A DNA stretch of 47,505 nt, from NCBI GenBank assembly GCA_002390675.1, contig DGPZ01000042.1:30536-78040 (forward strand), read 5' to 3'. The notes beneath the pieces are model-generated. The model was not told where the DNA came from. It ran no database searches and saw only the letters and a list, made by a program, of their open reading frames with translations. The position numbers and the translations under genes are program-made. Shown here in pieces: positions 17,253 to 25,723 of this stretch. This DNA comes from Deltaproteobacteria bacterium UBA4427. GTDB taxonomy: Bacteria; Myxococcota_A; UBA9160; UBA4427. The first letter of the stretch is position 1, and every line of letters begins with the position of its first letter.

Positions 17253-18125
17253 ATGGGTGCCATCGAAAACTTTTCCTGCGAAGCGATTTCGATCGAGCGA
17301 CGCAATGGTGTTGGAACACTCTGGCTGGATCGCCCGGAAAAGCGGAACGCCATAAATGAAGCGCTTTGGACGGGTATTGTCGCGGGTCTGGAAGCACTGG
17401 AGTCCGACGGCGAAACCCGCGCGATCGTACTGGCTGGGCGCGGCCATAGCTTTTGTGTCGGCCTAGATCTTGCTTTGTTAGGCGGATCTGGAGGCGGGGC
17501 ATCCAGCAACAGTAGTGCCAAGAAAGACGGGCTTAGCGGCTCGCTCTCCGGGGCGACCGCAAATCTTCGTCAACTCGCAAATACGAAATCGATTCAAGCT
17601 TCGATTACTCGGATTGCAAAAACCTCAGTTCCCGTGATCGCAGCCATTCACGGCTGGTGTATAGGCGGCGGGCTCGATATCGCTACTGCATGCGATATCC
17701 GTATCGCCTCGACCGATGCGCTCTTCGGGATTCGTGAAACCAAGATCGGAATCGTAGCGGATATAGGAACGCTTCAGCGATTGCCTAAGGTGATCACGGC
17801 CGGGCATGTCGCGGAACTCGCCTACACGGGCAAGGATATCGATGCGGCGCGGGCCGAGAAGATTGGCCTCGTGAACGATGTGCATGCGGACGCGGAAGCG
17901 ACCTATCAAGCTGCCTTCGAGATGGCCCTCGAGATCGCAGCCAATGCTCCACTCGCGGTCCGAGGGACGAAGTTTGTACTCGAGAACGGCGAAGATCTCA
18001 CCACGGAGCAGAGCCTTCTATTGAATGGGATTTGGACCATGATCACGACGCTTAATTCTCAGGATCTCGGTGAAGCCATGAAAGCATTCATGGAGAAACG
18101 AACGCCGGAGTTTAAGGGGCGCTAG
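17253..18125 (+). CDS. Delta(3,5)-Delta(2,4)-dienoyl-CoA isomerase-like crotonase
   Basis: A 290-residue crotonase-fold protein. RGHSFCVGLDL and HGWCIGGGLD supply the oxyanion-hole amides. The spacing GGGLD (D142), FGIRE (E162) and GIVADIGTLQRLP (D170) reproduces the Asp, Glu and second Asp of mammalian ECH1 at intervals of 20 and 8 residues, and the GIVADIGTLQRLPKV segment is characteristic of that subfamily. The likely reaction is shifting 3,5-dienoyl-CoA to 2,4-dienoyl-CoA during beta-oxidation of odd-position double bonds. A GTG at 17223 would add ten residues; AAGGGAAAAAT before the ATG at 17253 supports the shorter form. Residues about 78-105 contain a Gly/Ser-rich insertion. Specific function is inferred from residues, not tested. 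Confidence 0.85.
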   Translation: MGAIENFSCEAISIERRNGVGTLWLDRPEKRNAINEALWTGIVAGLEALESDGETRAIVLAGRGHSFCVGLDLALLGGSGGGASSNSSAKKDGLSGSLSGATANLRQLANTKSIQASITRIAKTSVPVIAAIHGWCIGGGLDIATACDIRIASTDALFGIRETKIGIVADIGTLQRLPKVITAGHVAELAYTGKDIDAARAEKIGLVNDVHADAEATYQAAFEMALEIAANAPLAVRGTKFVLENGEDLTTEQSLLLNGIWTMITTLNSQDLGEAMKAFMEKRTPEFKGR

Positions 18126-18133
18126 TTCGCCCC

Positions 18134-18176
18134 CGGCGATTCACTCGCCGCCGGCCACCCTGAAAGGGCAGCCGGC
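18134..18176. terminator. Two back-to-back GC-rich hairpins between convergent genes
   Basis: CGGCGA-TTCAC-TCGCCG (18134-18150) is directly followed by GCCGGC-CA-CCCT-GAA-AGGG-CA-GCCGGC (18150-18176), with symmetric CA/CA internal mismatches. They occupy most of the 78-bp gap between the isomerase (plus) and the uncharacterised gene (minus) stops. No T-tract follows on either strand, so they may be bidirectional transcription-pausing or mRNA 3'-protecting structures rather than textbook terminators. Confidence 0.55.
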
Positions 18177-18203
18177 TGGGAGGGATTCGCCGCGTCTTGA
18201 TAA

Positions 18204-19322
18204 CTAGGGTGCGACAGCATCCATAGTTTCGAAGCCGTAGGGATGGTAGATCCCGAAGCATGCATTCTCATGCATGCCGTATCCGATTTCGCCGGTAGAG
18301 AGTTCCCATCGACAGAGCATCTCGTTAAGCCCCTGCACGTCGGCAAATTGCTTCGGATCACTCAGGTCCCAGGAGAGCCCCTCGACTTTGAGAGGGCCTT
18401 GGTAGTGGCCCAGTCCCCAATCCTCTCCCGGGCGATAACCGGACCCACCTAATAGGTAGTTGGTACGGAGTGGGGTGCCGACGATTCGAATATCGGTATT
18501 CGCGAAAGTGAGAACCGTCTGGGCTATTTCGCGCGTCCCCGGCTTCCAAGTAATCTCATGCTTCGGACTGCCGAGATGAAAGGTTGGGCCATCAAGCCCA
18601 ATTCGGGGAACCTTGACCGCCTCTTCCAAGTAGCGATTGCCGTCCTTATCCTCGTCGAAGTAGACCTTGATCATGAAATCATCGAATTGCATCGGGATCC
18701 AGTTGTGAAAATGCCCGAATGCACCGTCCGGCCGCGAGTTTGCAAGGATGCCCTGAGGCTCCATCTCGCCCGTGTTCGGTCGAACGCCCCAGGAATGATC
18801 CCGTGCGCCTTTCCATCTGTCGGGGGTGACGTCGTAGCGCTTACCCGCAACGTTGATATGTCCCGAGTAATTACCGACCTGCGCGAAGCGCATGGTGTGT
18901 TCGGTTAGGCGATTTCCCGAGCGCCGAATCATGGGCGGTTCTTCGAGGGCGGGGACGAATCCTTCGAAGGTGAGATCGAAGTCGATGTCCCAGTCGTTAG
19001 GCTCGCAAGTGACTCGAAGCGTTTCGAGGCCCTTGACGACGTCGACGCCGAAGGGGCCGACGGAGGTGTCGAGCCGGTCGTGGCCGAGTTCGCGACTCGC
19101 ACGTACGCAGTAGTGCTTGTCTTCAACGGAAACCGTAACGAAGGCGTCGAGCACGCCGAGGTTCGGATACTGGCCCATGCCAGTGATCAGGAATATTTCG
19201 TCACTAGATGAATGGCAGTTGAAGTAGTACCGGTCGTAGAACGCGCGGTCGCCTGTATAGACGTGATCAAAAGTGTCGGGTGTTTGGTGGGCGAGAAAAT
19301 CGTCCATCGGTCCGAGGGGCAT
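18204..19322 (-). CDS. Conserved uncharacterised protein (DUF7064/DUF7065-like)
   Basis: From the ATG at 19322 the protein has 372 residues; GGAGTGACT before this ATG decides against the longer frame to 19406. It starts MPLGPMDDFLAHQTPDTFDH. Conserved-looking stretches are YYFNCHSSSDEIFLITGMGQ, DRWKGARDHSWGVRP and GILANSRPDGAFGHFHNW. I recognise the type from mycobacteria and sphingomonads, where it sits beside steroid or xenobiotic genes and is probably a two-domain lipocalin-like beta protein, but the domain label is from memory and no reaction is known. No signal peptide or membrane helix. It is divergent from the first P450, with 297 bp between the starts. Confidence 0.75.
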   Translation of the reverse strand: MPLGPMDDFLAHQTPDTFDHVYTGDRAFYDRYYFNCHSSSDEIFLITGMGQYPNLGVLDAFVTVSVEDKHYCVRASRELGHDRLDTSVGPFGVDVVKGLETLRVTCEPNDWDIDFDLTFEGFVPALEEPPMIRRSGNRLTEHTMRFAQVGNYSGHINVAGKRYDVTPDRWKGARDHSWGVRPNTGEMEPQGILANSRPDGAFGHFHNWIPMQFDDFMIKVYFDEDKDGNRYLEEAVKVPRIGLDGPTFHLGSPKHEITWKPGTREIAQTVLTFANTDIRIVGTPLRTNYLLGGSGYRPGEDWGLGHYQGPLKVEGLSWDLSDPKQFADVQGLNEMLCRWELSTGEIGYGMHENACFGIYHPYGFETMDAVAP

Positions 19323-19619
19323 AGTCACTCCGTTGGTGCCTGACTGGCACGCTAGATACGTAAAGCCGGAAACGAGGCGTTTTCGACTGCATTCGATCCT
19401 ATCCAAAATTCGGGTGCGAGGGGAAGGGCCATACTCAATCTTGTGGGAGGCAAATGAGTGGATGCGCAGGTGGGGAGATGGGGAGGTGGGTAGGTTCGTG
19501 GATCAAAGACGATCTCCGCCGTGGCAGGGATTGATGAGTTCGAATCTGCTTGACTTACTTCATGGGGGTCGTCACGCTACTGAGTCAACTGCGGGCACGA
19601 AGCCGGCAAGGAGATCGCC

Positions 19620-20843
19620 ATGAGTACGACCGCGCAGGACATCGACCCTTTTGAGGCCTTCGATCGCGCGATGGGATCCGATAGTTGCATAGATCCCTAT
19701 CCTGAATTCGCTGCTCTGCGGGCCAAGGGCGGAATCGTCGAGCAAGAGCCGTCGACCGGAGCGGGGGGTGTCTCGCTCGGAGCGACCGACGGGCGGACCT
19801 TTCTTGCCGTCTCTCACGCCGCGGTTTCGGAAGTGCTCCGAGAGGGTCGCGTCTTTTCTTCTGGCGCGTATAAAGAGACGATGGGCCTCGTGATGGGTCC
19901 GAATATTTTAGTGATGGATGAGCCGGAGCACGGTCGCTATCGCAGTTTGATCCAGAAGGCCTTTAGCAAGAAGGCGCTCGAACAATGGGAAGAGGATCTC
20001 GTTCGCCCCGTCGTGACCGAGCTGGTCGATCAATTCGCGGATCGTGGACATGCCGACCTCGTGCGCGAATTGACCTTTCCTTTCCCGGTCCATGTGATCG
20101 CTGGCATGCTCGGGCTTCCGAAGGAAGACCTGCCGCAATTTCACGCGTGGGCGGTCGAACTGATTAGCATCGCGATCGATTTTCAGACCGGCCTCAATGC
20201 CTCCAAGAAGTTAGGCGAATACCTCACGCCCTTTATCGAAGCTCGGCGAAAAAATCCGGGGGTCGACCTGATCAGTGTTCTCGTGACGGGGGAACTGGAT
20301 GGCCAGCGTCTCGACAACGAGCACGTCCTGGGATTCCTGCGACTGCTTCTCCCGGCCGGAGCCGAGACGACCTATCGATCTTCCAGTAATCTCTTGTATG
20401 GGCTTCTGACTAACGCCGAGCAGCTCTCGGCGCTGGACCGAGATCGCAGCTTGATGATTCAGGCGATTGAGGAAGGACTTCGGTGGGAAGTGCCTTTGAC
20501 GGGAATCGGGCGACTTTGTACGGAAGACACGGAAGTCGCAGGAGTGAAAATTCCTGCGGGCTCCCAAGTTCAGGTCGTGATCGGATCCGCTAATAGGGAC
20601 GAGTCACGTTTCGAGGATCCAGACCGCTTCGATATTCATCGCCCGACGCGCCAACATATGTCCTTCGCATTTGGTCCTCATCGATGCCTCGGGATGCATC
20701 TCGCGCGGATGGAAACAAAAGTCGTCATCGAGACGCTGCTCGACCGACTGCCTAATCTCCGCCTCGACCCCGAGGAAAAGGATGTACAGATCGTAGGCCG
20801 CGGCTTTCGAGCTCCCCGCAGACTGCCGGTGCTCTTCGGCTAG
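19620..20843 (+). CDS. Cytochrome P450 (first of three)
   Basis: A 407-residue bacterial class I-type P450. The I-helix is LLPAGAETTYRSSS (AGAETT at 246-251, with the oxygen-activating acid-Thr pair). The ExxR motif is E285-GLR288, and the heme loop FAFGPHRCLGMHLAR places the cysteine ligand at C356. No membrane anchor, so cytosolic, dependent on a ferredoxin and reductase that are not encoded in this window. GGAGATCGCC before the ATG is the ribosome-binding site. It hydroxylates an unknown, probably hydrophobic, substrate. Sequence is intact and of usual length. A second, distinct P450 follows on the same strand after 271 bp. Confidence 0.94.
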   Translation: MSTTAQDIDPFEAFDRAMGSDSCIDPYPEFAALRAKGGIVEQEPSTGAGGVSLGATDGRTFLAVSHAAVSEVLREGRVFSSGAYKETMGLVMGPNILVMDEPEHGRYRSLIQKAFSKKALEQWEEDLVRPVVTELVDQFADRGHADLVRELTFPFPVHVIAGMLGLPKEDLPQFHAWAVELISIAIDFQTGLNASKKLGEYLTPFIEARRKNPGVDLISVLVTGELDGQRLDNEHVLGFLRLLLPAGAETTYRSSSNLLYGLLTNAEQLSALDRDRSLMIQAIEEGLRWEVPLTGIGRLCTEDTEVAGVKIPAGSQVQVVIGSANRDESRFEDPDRFDIHRPTRQHMSFAFGPHRCLGMHLARMETKVVIETLLDRLPNLRLDPEEKDVQIVGRGFRAPRRLPVLFG

Positions 20844-20870
20844 CGCAACTCGCGAACTGCTAGCCTGCAG

Positions 20871-20885
20871 TCCACTCCTAGTGGA
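20871..20885 (+). terminator. Small inverted repeat downstream of the first P450
   Basis: TCCACT-CCT-AGTGGA: a perfect 6-bp stem with a 3-nt loop starting 28 nt after the P450 stop. There is no T-run behind it, so terminator function is only possible. Confidence 0.3.
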
Positions 20886-21051
20886 TCGTCGAGAGCTTAT
20901 GGGCGGCGTCATCGAGCTTGAGCAGATGAAACCCAGTCATTCGGTCTCCTGCCGATTTTGCACGTGATCCGGTGGAGCCCATCTAATGAATACGTCGATT
21001 TCGTTGAATTTGAGGTGTGCCCGAGACAGGATCTGGGCGCTAAGATTGTAC

Positions 21052-21081
21052 TCTGCCCGGTCGTGAGTCTGATCGGGCAGA
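21052..21081 (+). promoter_or_regulatory. 8-bp inverted repeat upstream of the second P450
   Basis: TCTGCCCG and CGGGCAGA form a perfect 8-bp inverted repeat with a 14-nt spacer, ending 33 nt before the ATG of the P450 at 21115. A TAAGAT hexamer at 21041-21046 could be a -10 box. The arrangement fits an operator overlapping the transcription start or a leader hairpin. Confidence 0.4.
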
Positions 21082-21114
21082 CGACTCGCGAATCTCAGCT
21101 AAGGACACCTATTC

Positions 21115-22368
21115 ATGGCGCTCGACTTCGACCCGAATGATCTGATCACGCCCAACAACTATGGCGTGAACGGGCAGCCCCACGAGGTGTGGACGAAGCT
21201 GCGCCGCGAGGCGCCCGTCCAATATGTTGAGCCCGATACGCATCCACCTTTCTATGCGATTACGAAGCATGCGGACATCATGGCGATCTCGAACAAGCCG
21301 GAGATATTCAGCAACCTCGCAGGTCCGATGCTTCTAGATAATAGGCAGCTGCATGCTCGGGAAGAGGGCGATGCGTTTGGTCGAATGCGCACGATCATCG
21401 AGATGGACCCGCCGGAACATCGTGACTTTCGAAAGGTCGCGAGCGGCTTCTTTACCCCACGCAGTATTCACCGCCTCGACGAAATCGTCGCCGAGTGTGC
21501 GAAGGGCCAAATCGACAAGTTAGGCGAGGAAGGCGAAACCGATTTCGTCGAATCCATCGCCCAACGACATCCCCTTCGTGTCCTCTCCACAATTCTAGGC
21601 ATCGGCCCGGACGATGAGGATCTACTTCTCGAACTGACCCAGCAACTCTTTGCAGGCGACGACCCGGATTTGCAGAGAGAGGGAGAAGATCGAGAGGCTG
21701 CCACGCAGTCCTTGCTCGCAGATTTTGGCGCGCTGTTCACTCGGATCATCGAAGACCGACGTGCGAATCCCGGCGACGACCTCGCAAGTCTGCTCGCAAA
21801 TGCAAAAATGGCGGACGGCTCCCCTATGGGTCCGATGGAGACCTTCGGTTATTACCTAATCGTCTTTACGGCGGGCCACGACACGACACGCAACGCGATC
21901 TCAGGCGGGATGCAGGCGCTACTCGAAAACCCCGATCAGATGGCGAAGCTCTGTGCAAACCCTTCGCTCGAGAAGACAGCGGTCGAAGAAGTGATTCGAT
22001 GGACTTCGCCGGTGAACTATATGAAGCGGAACTTACTTGTGGACGCCGAGGTGGGTGGCGTGAAGATGAAGGCTGGAGAGGATCTTGTGATGTTCTACGC
22101 CTCGGCCAATCGCGACGACGACGTCTTCGAGAACCCCTTTCAGTTCGACGTGACTCGGCACCCTAATCGCCATCTTGGATTCGGCACAGGCGAACATTTC
22201 TGCCTCGGGGCGCATGTCGCGCGACTTTCCTCGCGTGCGCTCTTCTTGGAACTGGCGAACCGTGTCGACACGATCGAGTTGGCGGGAGATCCCACGCATA
22301 TCGCCTCGAGTTTCGTGGCTGGCCTGAAGACTCTGCCGATTCGCTACAAGATCCGTCCTACGGCCTAG
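21115..22368 (+). CDS. Cytochrome P450 (second of three)
   Basis: A 417-residue P450. The I-helix is FTAGHDTTRNAISG (AGHDTT at 253-258). ExxR is E292-VIR295 in EEVIRWTSPV, and the heme loop is GFGTGEHFCLGAHVAR with C363 as ligand. The segment MDPPEHRDFRKVASGFFTPR is a typical C-helix region. It resembles bacterial P450s that oxidise steroid side chains or terpenes, but I cannot assign a CYP family by eye. Soluble, no membrane anchor. CTAAGGACACCTATTC before the ATG gives an AAGGA ribosome-binding site. It has its own upstream region with an inverted repeat, so it may be regulated separately from the P450 before it. Confidence 0.94.
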   Translation: MALDFDPNDLITPNNYGVNGQPHEVWTKLRREAPVQYVEPDTHPPFYAITKHADIMAISNKPEIFSNLAGPMLLDNRQLHAREEGDAFGRMRTIIEMDPPEHRDFRKVASGFFTPRSIHRLDEIVAECAKGQIDKLGEEGETDFVESIAQRHPLRVLSTILGIGPDDEDLLLELTQQLFAGDDPDLQREGEDREAATQSLLADFGALFTRIIEDRRANPGDDLASLLANAKMADGSPMGPMETFGYYLIVFTAGHDTTRNAISGGMQALLENPDQMAKLCANPSLEKTAVEEVIRWTSPVNYMKRNLLVDAEVGGVKMKAGEDLVMFYASANRDDDVFENPFQFDVTRHPNRHLGFGTGEHFCLGAHVARLSSRALFLELANRVDTIELAGDPTHIASSFVAGLKTLPIRYKIRPTA

Positions 22369-22463
22369 CTTTTGATCTAGTACCTCGGCCTCTAGTCCTT
22401 TTGGGTTTACGGAGCCCCAGTGCTAGTTCAGAATTCGATGAAGAGTCGCCTCTCAGGCGGGGC

Positions 22464-23723
22464 TTAGAGCATTGAGGTCTTGGCGTTGAGGTCGCGGATG
22501 TAGCTCCTTGCACCTAACACATAGTGCAGGATCGACCACGCCAAGAAGATGAGTAGCATTCGCAGGGCTGCGCTAAGGCCGCCTTCCGCGCCGTAGGCAT
22601 CGGAGAGCACGCCGAGAAGCACGGGGCCCACTCCGAACCCGACGAGGTTCATAGTGAAGAGCGCAACGGCCGACATGGTCGCGCGCATCCTCGGCTTCAC
22701 GAGCCCCTGCATGATTGTATGCGTGAGTCCCGAGTATGCGTGATTGAAGACGGTTGCTACGGCAATCATGGCCACGGCAAGGCTCGTGTTTCCCGTCGAG
22801 TAAGCGATGAACGAGAAGGGGAGCGAGACGAGGGCGCCGATCGCGGGAATCCAAAAATGCCAGCGCACATCGCGCGTGCCGAGGCGATCCGCGATCCAAC
22901 CTGCCGCGAGGACCGAAAAGCCTCCAGCGAATCCCGCCACAAGACCGAGCGTGAGTCCAGCTTCGCTACCTGAGAGGCCGTGCACACGCCGGAGGAACGA
23001 CGCATGGAAGGCACCCGCTCCAGCGAGGAAGAGCGTTTGGAGTGCGGTGGCGATGAGGACGTGTCGCATGGCACGTAGGCCGACTATGAAGGAGAAGGTT
23101 TTCGCGAGGGGATCTTGCTGGAGGTCAGTGTCGGTATCAAAGCGGCCGCGTTCGGGTTCACGAAGGTATAGTTTGGCAATCAGAGCAAGGAACACACCCG
23201 GTACGCCGACGACAAAGAAGGCAGATCTCCAACCCAGCTCTTGCGCTAGATACCCACCCGCTGCCAAGCCGAAGAGCGTACCCAGAGGAACGCCTAACGA
23301 ATAGGTAGAAAGAGCGCTCGCGCGTTTTTCGGGAGGGAAGACGTCGGAGATCATCGAATGAGCCGGTGGAGTGCAGCCGGCTTCACCAACGCCGACGCCA
23401 ACACGGGCGGCGAGCAGGCTCATGAATCCGCGGGCGGTGCCCGAGGCGACTGTCATTGCGCTCCATAGGAGCAGTGAGATCGTGATGATTCGAGTGCGAT
23501 TACCGCGGTCCGCGAGTCGTGCGATCGGAAGGCCAGCGAACGTGTAGAAAATTGCGAACGCTCCGCCCATCAACCAGCCGAGTTGAGCATCTGAAATCAG
23601 CAAGTCCGCTTTCACATCCTCGGCGAGGATGTACATCACTTGTCGATCTATGTGATTGACGACGTAAATGACGAGAAGCAGGCCGAGAGTAGTGCGGGCG
23701 GTTTTGAGTTCGGCATCGGGCAT
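22464..23723 (-). CDS. Spinster-like MFS transporter
   Basis: A 419-residue major facilitator with 12 predicted helices. VNHIDRQVMYILAEDVKADL and ISDAQLGWLMGGAFAIFYTF are typical of the Spinster-like branch. The loop 2-3 motif is GLPIARLADRGNRTRIITIS, and RVGVGVGEAGCTPPAHSMIS is the helix 4-5 signature. C-terminal repeats include VARMRATMSA-like PRMRATMSAVALFTMN. Members move lipid-like or organic anions, but substrate is unknown here. Convergent with the second P450 and divergent from the TIM-barrel gene at 23791; the 67-bp gap must hold both promoters. Length is normal and the frame is intact. Confidence 0.9.
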   Translation of the reverse strand: MPDAELKTARTTLGLLLVIYVVNHIDRQVMYILAEDVKADLLISDAQLGWLMGGAFAIFYTFAGLPIARLADRGNRTRIITISLLLWSAMTVASGTARGFMSLLAARVGVGVGEAGCTPPAHSMISDVFPPEKRASALSTYSLGVPLGTLFGLAAGGYLAQELGWRSAFFVVGVPGVFLALIAKLYLREPERGRFDTDTDLQQDPLAKTFSFIVGLRAMRHVLIATALQTLFLAGAGAFHASFLRRVHGLSGSEAGLTLGLVAGFAGGFSVLAAGWIADRLGTRDVRWHFWIPAIGALVSLPFSFIAYSTGNTSLAVAMIAVATVFNHAYSGLTHTIMQGLVKPRMRATMSAVALFTMNLVGFGVGPVLLGVLSDAYGAEGGLSAALRMLLIFLAWSILHYVLGARSYIRDLNAKTSML

Positions 23724-23790
23724 AGCTTCACGTTACACCACGGCATGTCGGGGTCTACCGGGGATTCTGCAGCCGAGATAGAATTTGGAT

Positions 23791-24606
23791 ATGCCTCGAT
23801 TAGGTCTTGCAACACTCAATCATTCGCCGCTTCATGGGCTTCCTACTCAGTGGGAGGCTCATCTCGATGCGGCGTCGCTAGCTGGCTACGACGCGATCGC
23901 CCCGGATATTTTCTGGCTACGTGCGATCGAGGCTGCGGGCGTGTCGCCAGAGCAGCTTGCAGCAGCGATGAGCGATCGCTCTCTCGCCTGCATGGAGATC
24001 GCAGGAATCGCGATCGGAGAGGAAGAAGCGACTCAGGCCGAATTGTCTGAGCACCTGCGTTATGCGGAGGTACTTGGGGCTGAGTTCGTGAATGCCCGGA
24101 TCGTTTCGTCTCTGGATGCATCCGTGACGGCACGGGTTCGGGAATGTGCGGAGGCTTTCGGTCGGGTAGGCACACGGCTGGCGATCGAGTTTTCACGGGG
24201 GACGCAGTTAAACTCGGTCTCACAAGGCGCGGCCCTGCTTCGTGAAATTGATGTCCCCGGAGCGGGCGTCACTCTGGATACCTGGCACTTCTTTCTTCAT
24301 CCACAGGGTGCGGAATGGGATGCGCTGGAGGCACTTCCCAGTTCCTCGTTCGCGAACGTCCAGCTCTCGGATGGCGTGCCTTACGAGGAAGGTGCCTTCG
24401 GGGAAGCGACAATGAATCTTCGACGTCTACCCGGCGAAGGGGGCTTCGAACTCGCTCGTTGTCTCGAATTAGTCACCACGAAACGCGGAGACGCCTCGGC
24501 GTTGCCGATCGTCGTTGAAGTATTGAGCGAAGCCGAAAGGCAGTATTCTCTTGCGGAGTTCGCTCGCCGAACAGCCAATGCTTCCCGCATGCTATTTCCC
24601 GATTGA
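23791..24606 (+). CDS. Sugar phosphate isomerase/epimerase-like TIM-barrel protein
   Basis: A 271-residue protein of the xylose-isomerase-like TIM-barrel family. MPRLGLATLNHSP is the first strand. AIEFSRGTQLNSV provides a metal-ligand Glu, and GAGVTLDTWHFF an Asp and His (D-T-W-H-F is a family hallmark). FANVQLSDG gives a further ligand strand, followed by a C-terminal E in PIVVEVLS. These enzymes isomerise sugars, inositols or related keto-compounds with a divalent metal. The frame also opens at a TTG (23785), but the ATG at 23791 is the natural start. Convergent with the selenoprotein partner gene, 34 nt between their stops. Confidence 0.85.
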   Translation: MPRLGLATLNHSPLHGLPTQWEAHLDAASLAGYDAIAPDIFWLRAIEAAGVSPEQLAAAMSDRSLACMEIAGIAIGEEEATQAELSEHLRYAEVLGAEFVNARIVSSLDASVTARVRECAEAFGRVGTRLAIEFSRGTQLNSVSQGAALLREIDVPGAGVTLDTWHFFLHPQGAEWDALEALPSSSFANVQLSDGVPYEEGAFGEATMNLRRLPGEGGFELARCLELVTTKRGDASALPIVVEVLSEAERQYSLAEFARRTANASRMLFPD

Positions 24607-24640
24607 TCGGAAGCCCTTTTCCATTTTCTTTGGGCGCGAG

Positions 24641-25723
24641 CTAGAAGCCCTTGGTGACGGCGCGTGTCGGTCCGAAGTTGTGCAGGCCCATGCCGTGAAG
24701 GTTGCCTAGGCCACCGCATACCATCACGATGAGCTCGTCGGGGTGTTCGACGAGATGAACGATGCCGTATTGGTCGACGCGTTCGCGCTCTTGGAGCCAA
24801 ATGCGGTGCGGCTCGGGAAAGAATCCAATGGGATGTGCGGCGGCTTCCCATAAGGCTTGCTGCGCGTCTTCGATTCGTGGATATCGAGCGGCGATGCGGT
24901 CGGCCCAGGGCGGGGGTAGGCAGAGCATCGATTCCGCTCCCCAATGGCTGATGAAGGCGTTCGTGCCCGGGACTGCCAAGGATTTGCCGATCACTTGGAC
25001 AAGGTCTTCTGCGGACTCGGCGGCGACGTCCGCTATATCCATCGTTCCGATGCAGCCGTAGGCCGTGACCGCATTGCCCTGAACGCCTCGACGTTCCGCT
25101 AGCGGTGCCCACGGTGAGCGCTCTTCCCACTCGGCAACGACGATTCCTGTGACCCGCGCGGGTTGGCCGAAAACACTCTTCGAGTTCTCGCCGATTTTCT
25201 GCCCAGCGACATTCCGCATCACGAGGCGAAGCGCGCGCCCGATGGCTGGGGCGGGGCCCGCAACGCCGCCAAAACAGCCAGCCCCCATGGGCAGATCAAG
25301 TGCGTGTCTGGCCTCGCCATTAACGAAAATGCCGGGCATGACCGAACTTGTTGTCGTGTTGAGTGAGAAAAGATCTAGGGCGGGATCAATGCTCGCTTCA
25401 ATGGCGGCGCATAGCAGGGGCATCGATTCCGCAGGAGCGCCGGACATCACCGCATTGATCGCAAGCTTTTCGACTGTGCACCGACCATCACGCGGGGGCA
25501 ACACGCCTAATAAATCATCGGGGAATCGATTTGATGCTGCGACGAAGCTCCGAACCCGCTCTTCGGTAGGTGGAATCAAGGGAAGGCCATCACCCCAGCC
25601 AGATTCCGTCGCGAGCTTGGCGAAGGCGACCGGGTCGTCGTCAACTTCAAGTCGAGGGCTCGCCAGCCAATCAATTTCACATCCCGACGGTCCGCAGGAG
25701 CGGTCGAAAGTGCTGTCTTGCAA
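24641..25723 (-). CDS. Conserved partner of the UGSC selenoprotein, function unknown
   Basis: A protein of up to 360 residues. The conserved core begins ESGWGDGLPLIPPTEERV, then LLGVLPPRDGRCTVEKLAIN, MSGAPAESMPLLCAAIEA and MGAGCFGGVAGPAPAIGRAL. I recognise this pattern from genes beside or fused to UGSC-type proteins, but no activity is known to me. The only standard start that includes the whole core is a TTG at 25723, 47 bp inside the end of the selenoprotein gene. An ATT at 25675 just beyond that gene's stop, which would imply reinitiation, is less likely. Overlap means tight translational coupling, so the two proteins probably act together. No signal peptide or membrane helices. Cysteine-bearing motifs such as GAGCFGG and AYGCIGT may be redox-active (speculative). 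Confidence 0.75.
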   Translation of the reverse strand: MQDSTFDRSCGPSGCEIDWLASPRLEVDDDPVAFAKLATESGWGDGLPLIPPTEERVRSFVAASNRFPDDLLGVLPPRDGRCTVEKLAINAVMSGAPAESMPLLCAAIEASIDPALDLFSLNTTTSSVMPGIFVNGEARHALDLPMGAGCFGGVAGPAPAIGRALRLVMRNVAGQKIGENSKSVFGQPARVTGIVVAEWEERSPWAPLAERRGVQGNAVTAYGCIGTMDIADVAAESAEDLVQVIGKSLAVPGTNAFISHWGAESMLCLPPPWADRIAARYPRIEDAQQALWEAAAHPIGFFPEPHRIWLQERERVDQYGIVHLVEHPDELIVMVCGGLGNLHGMGLHNFGPTRAVTKGF

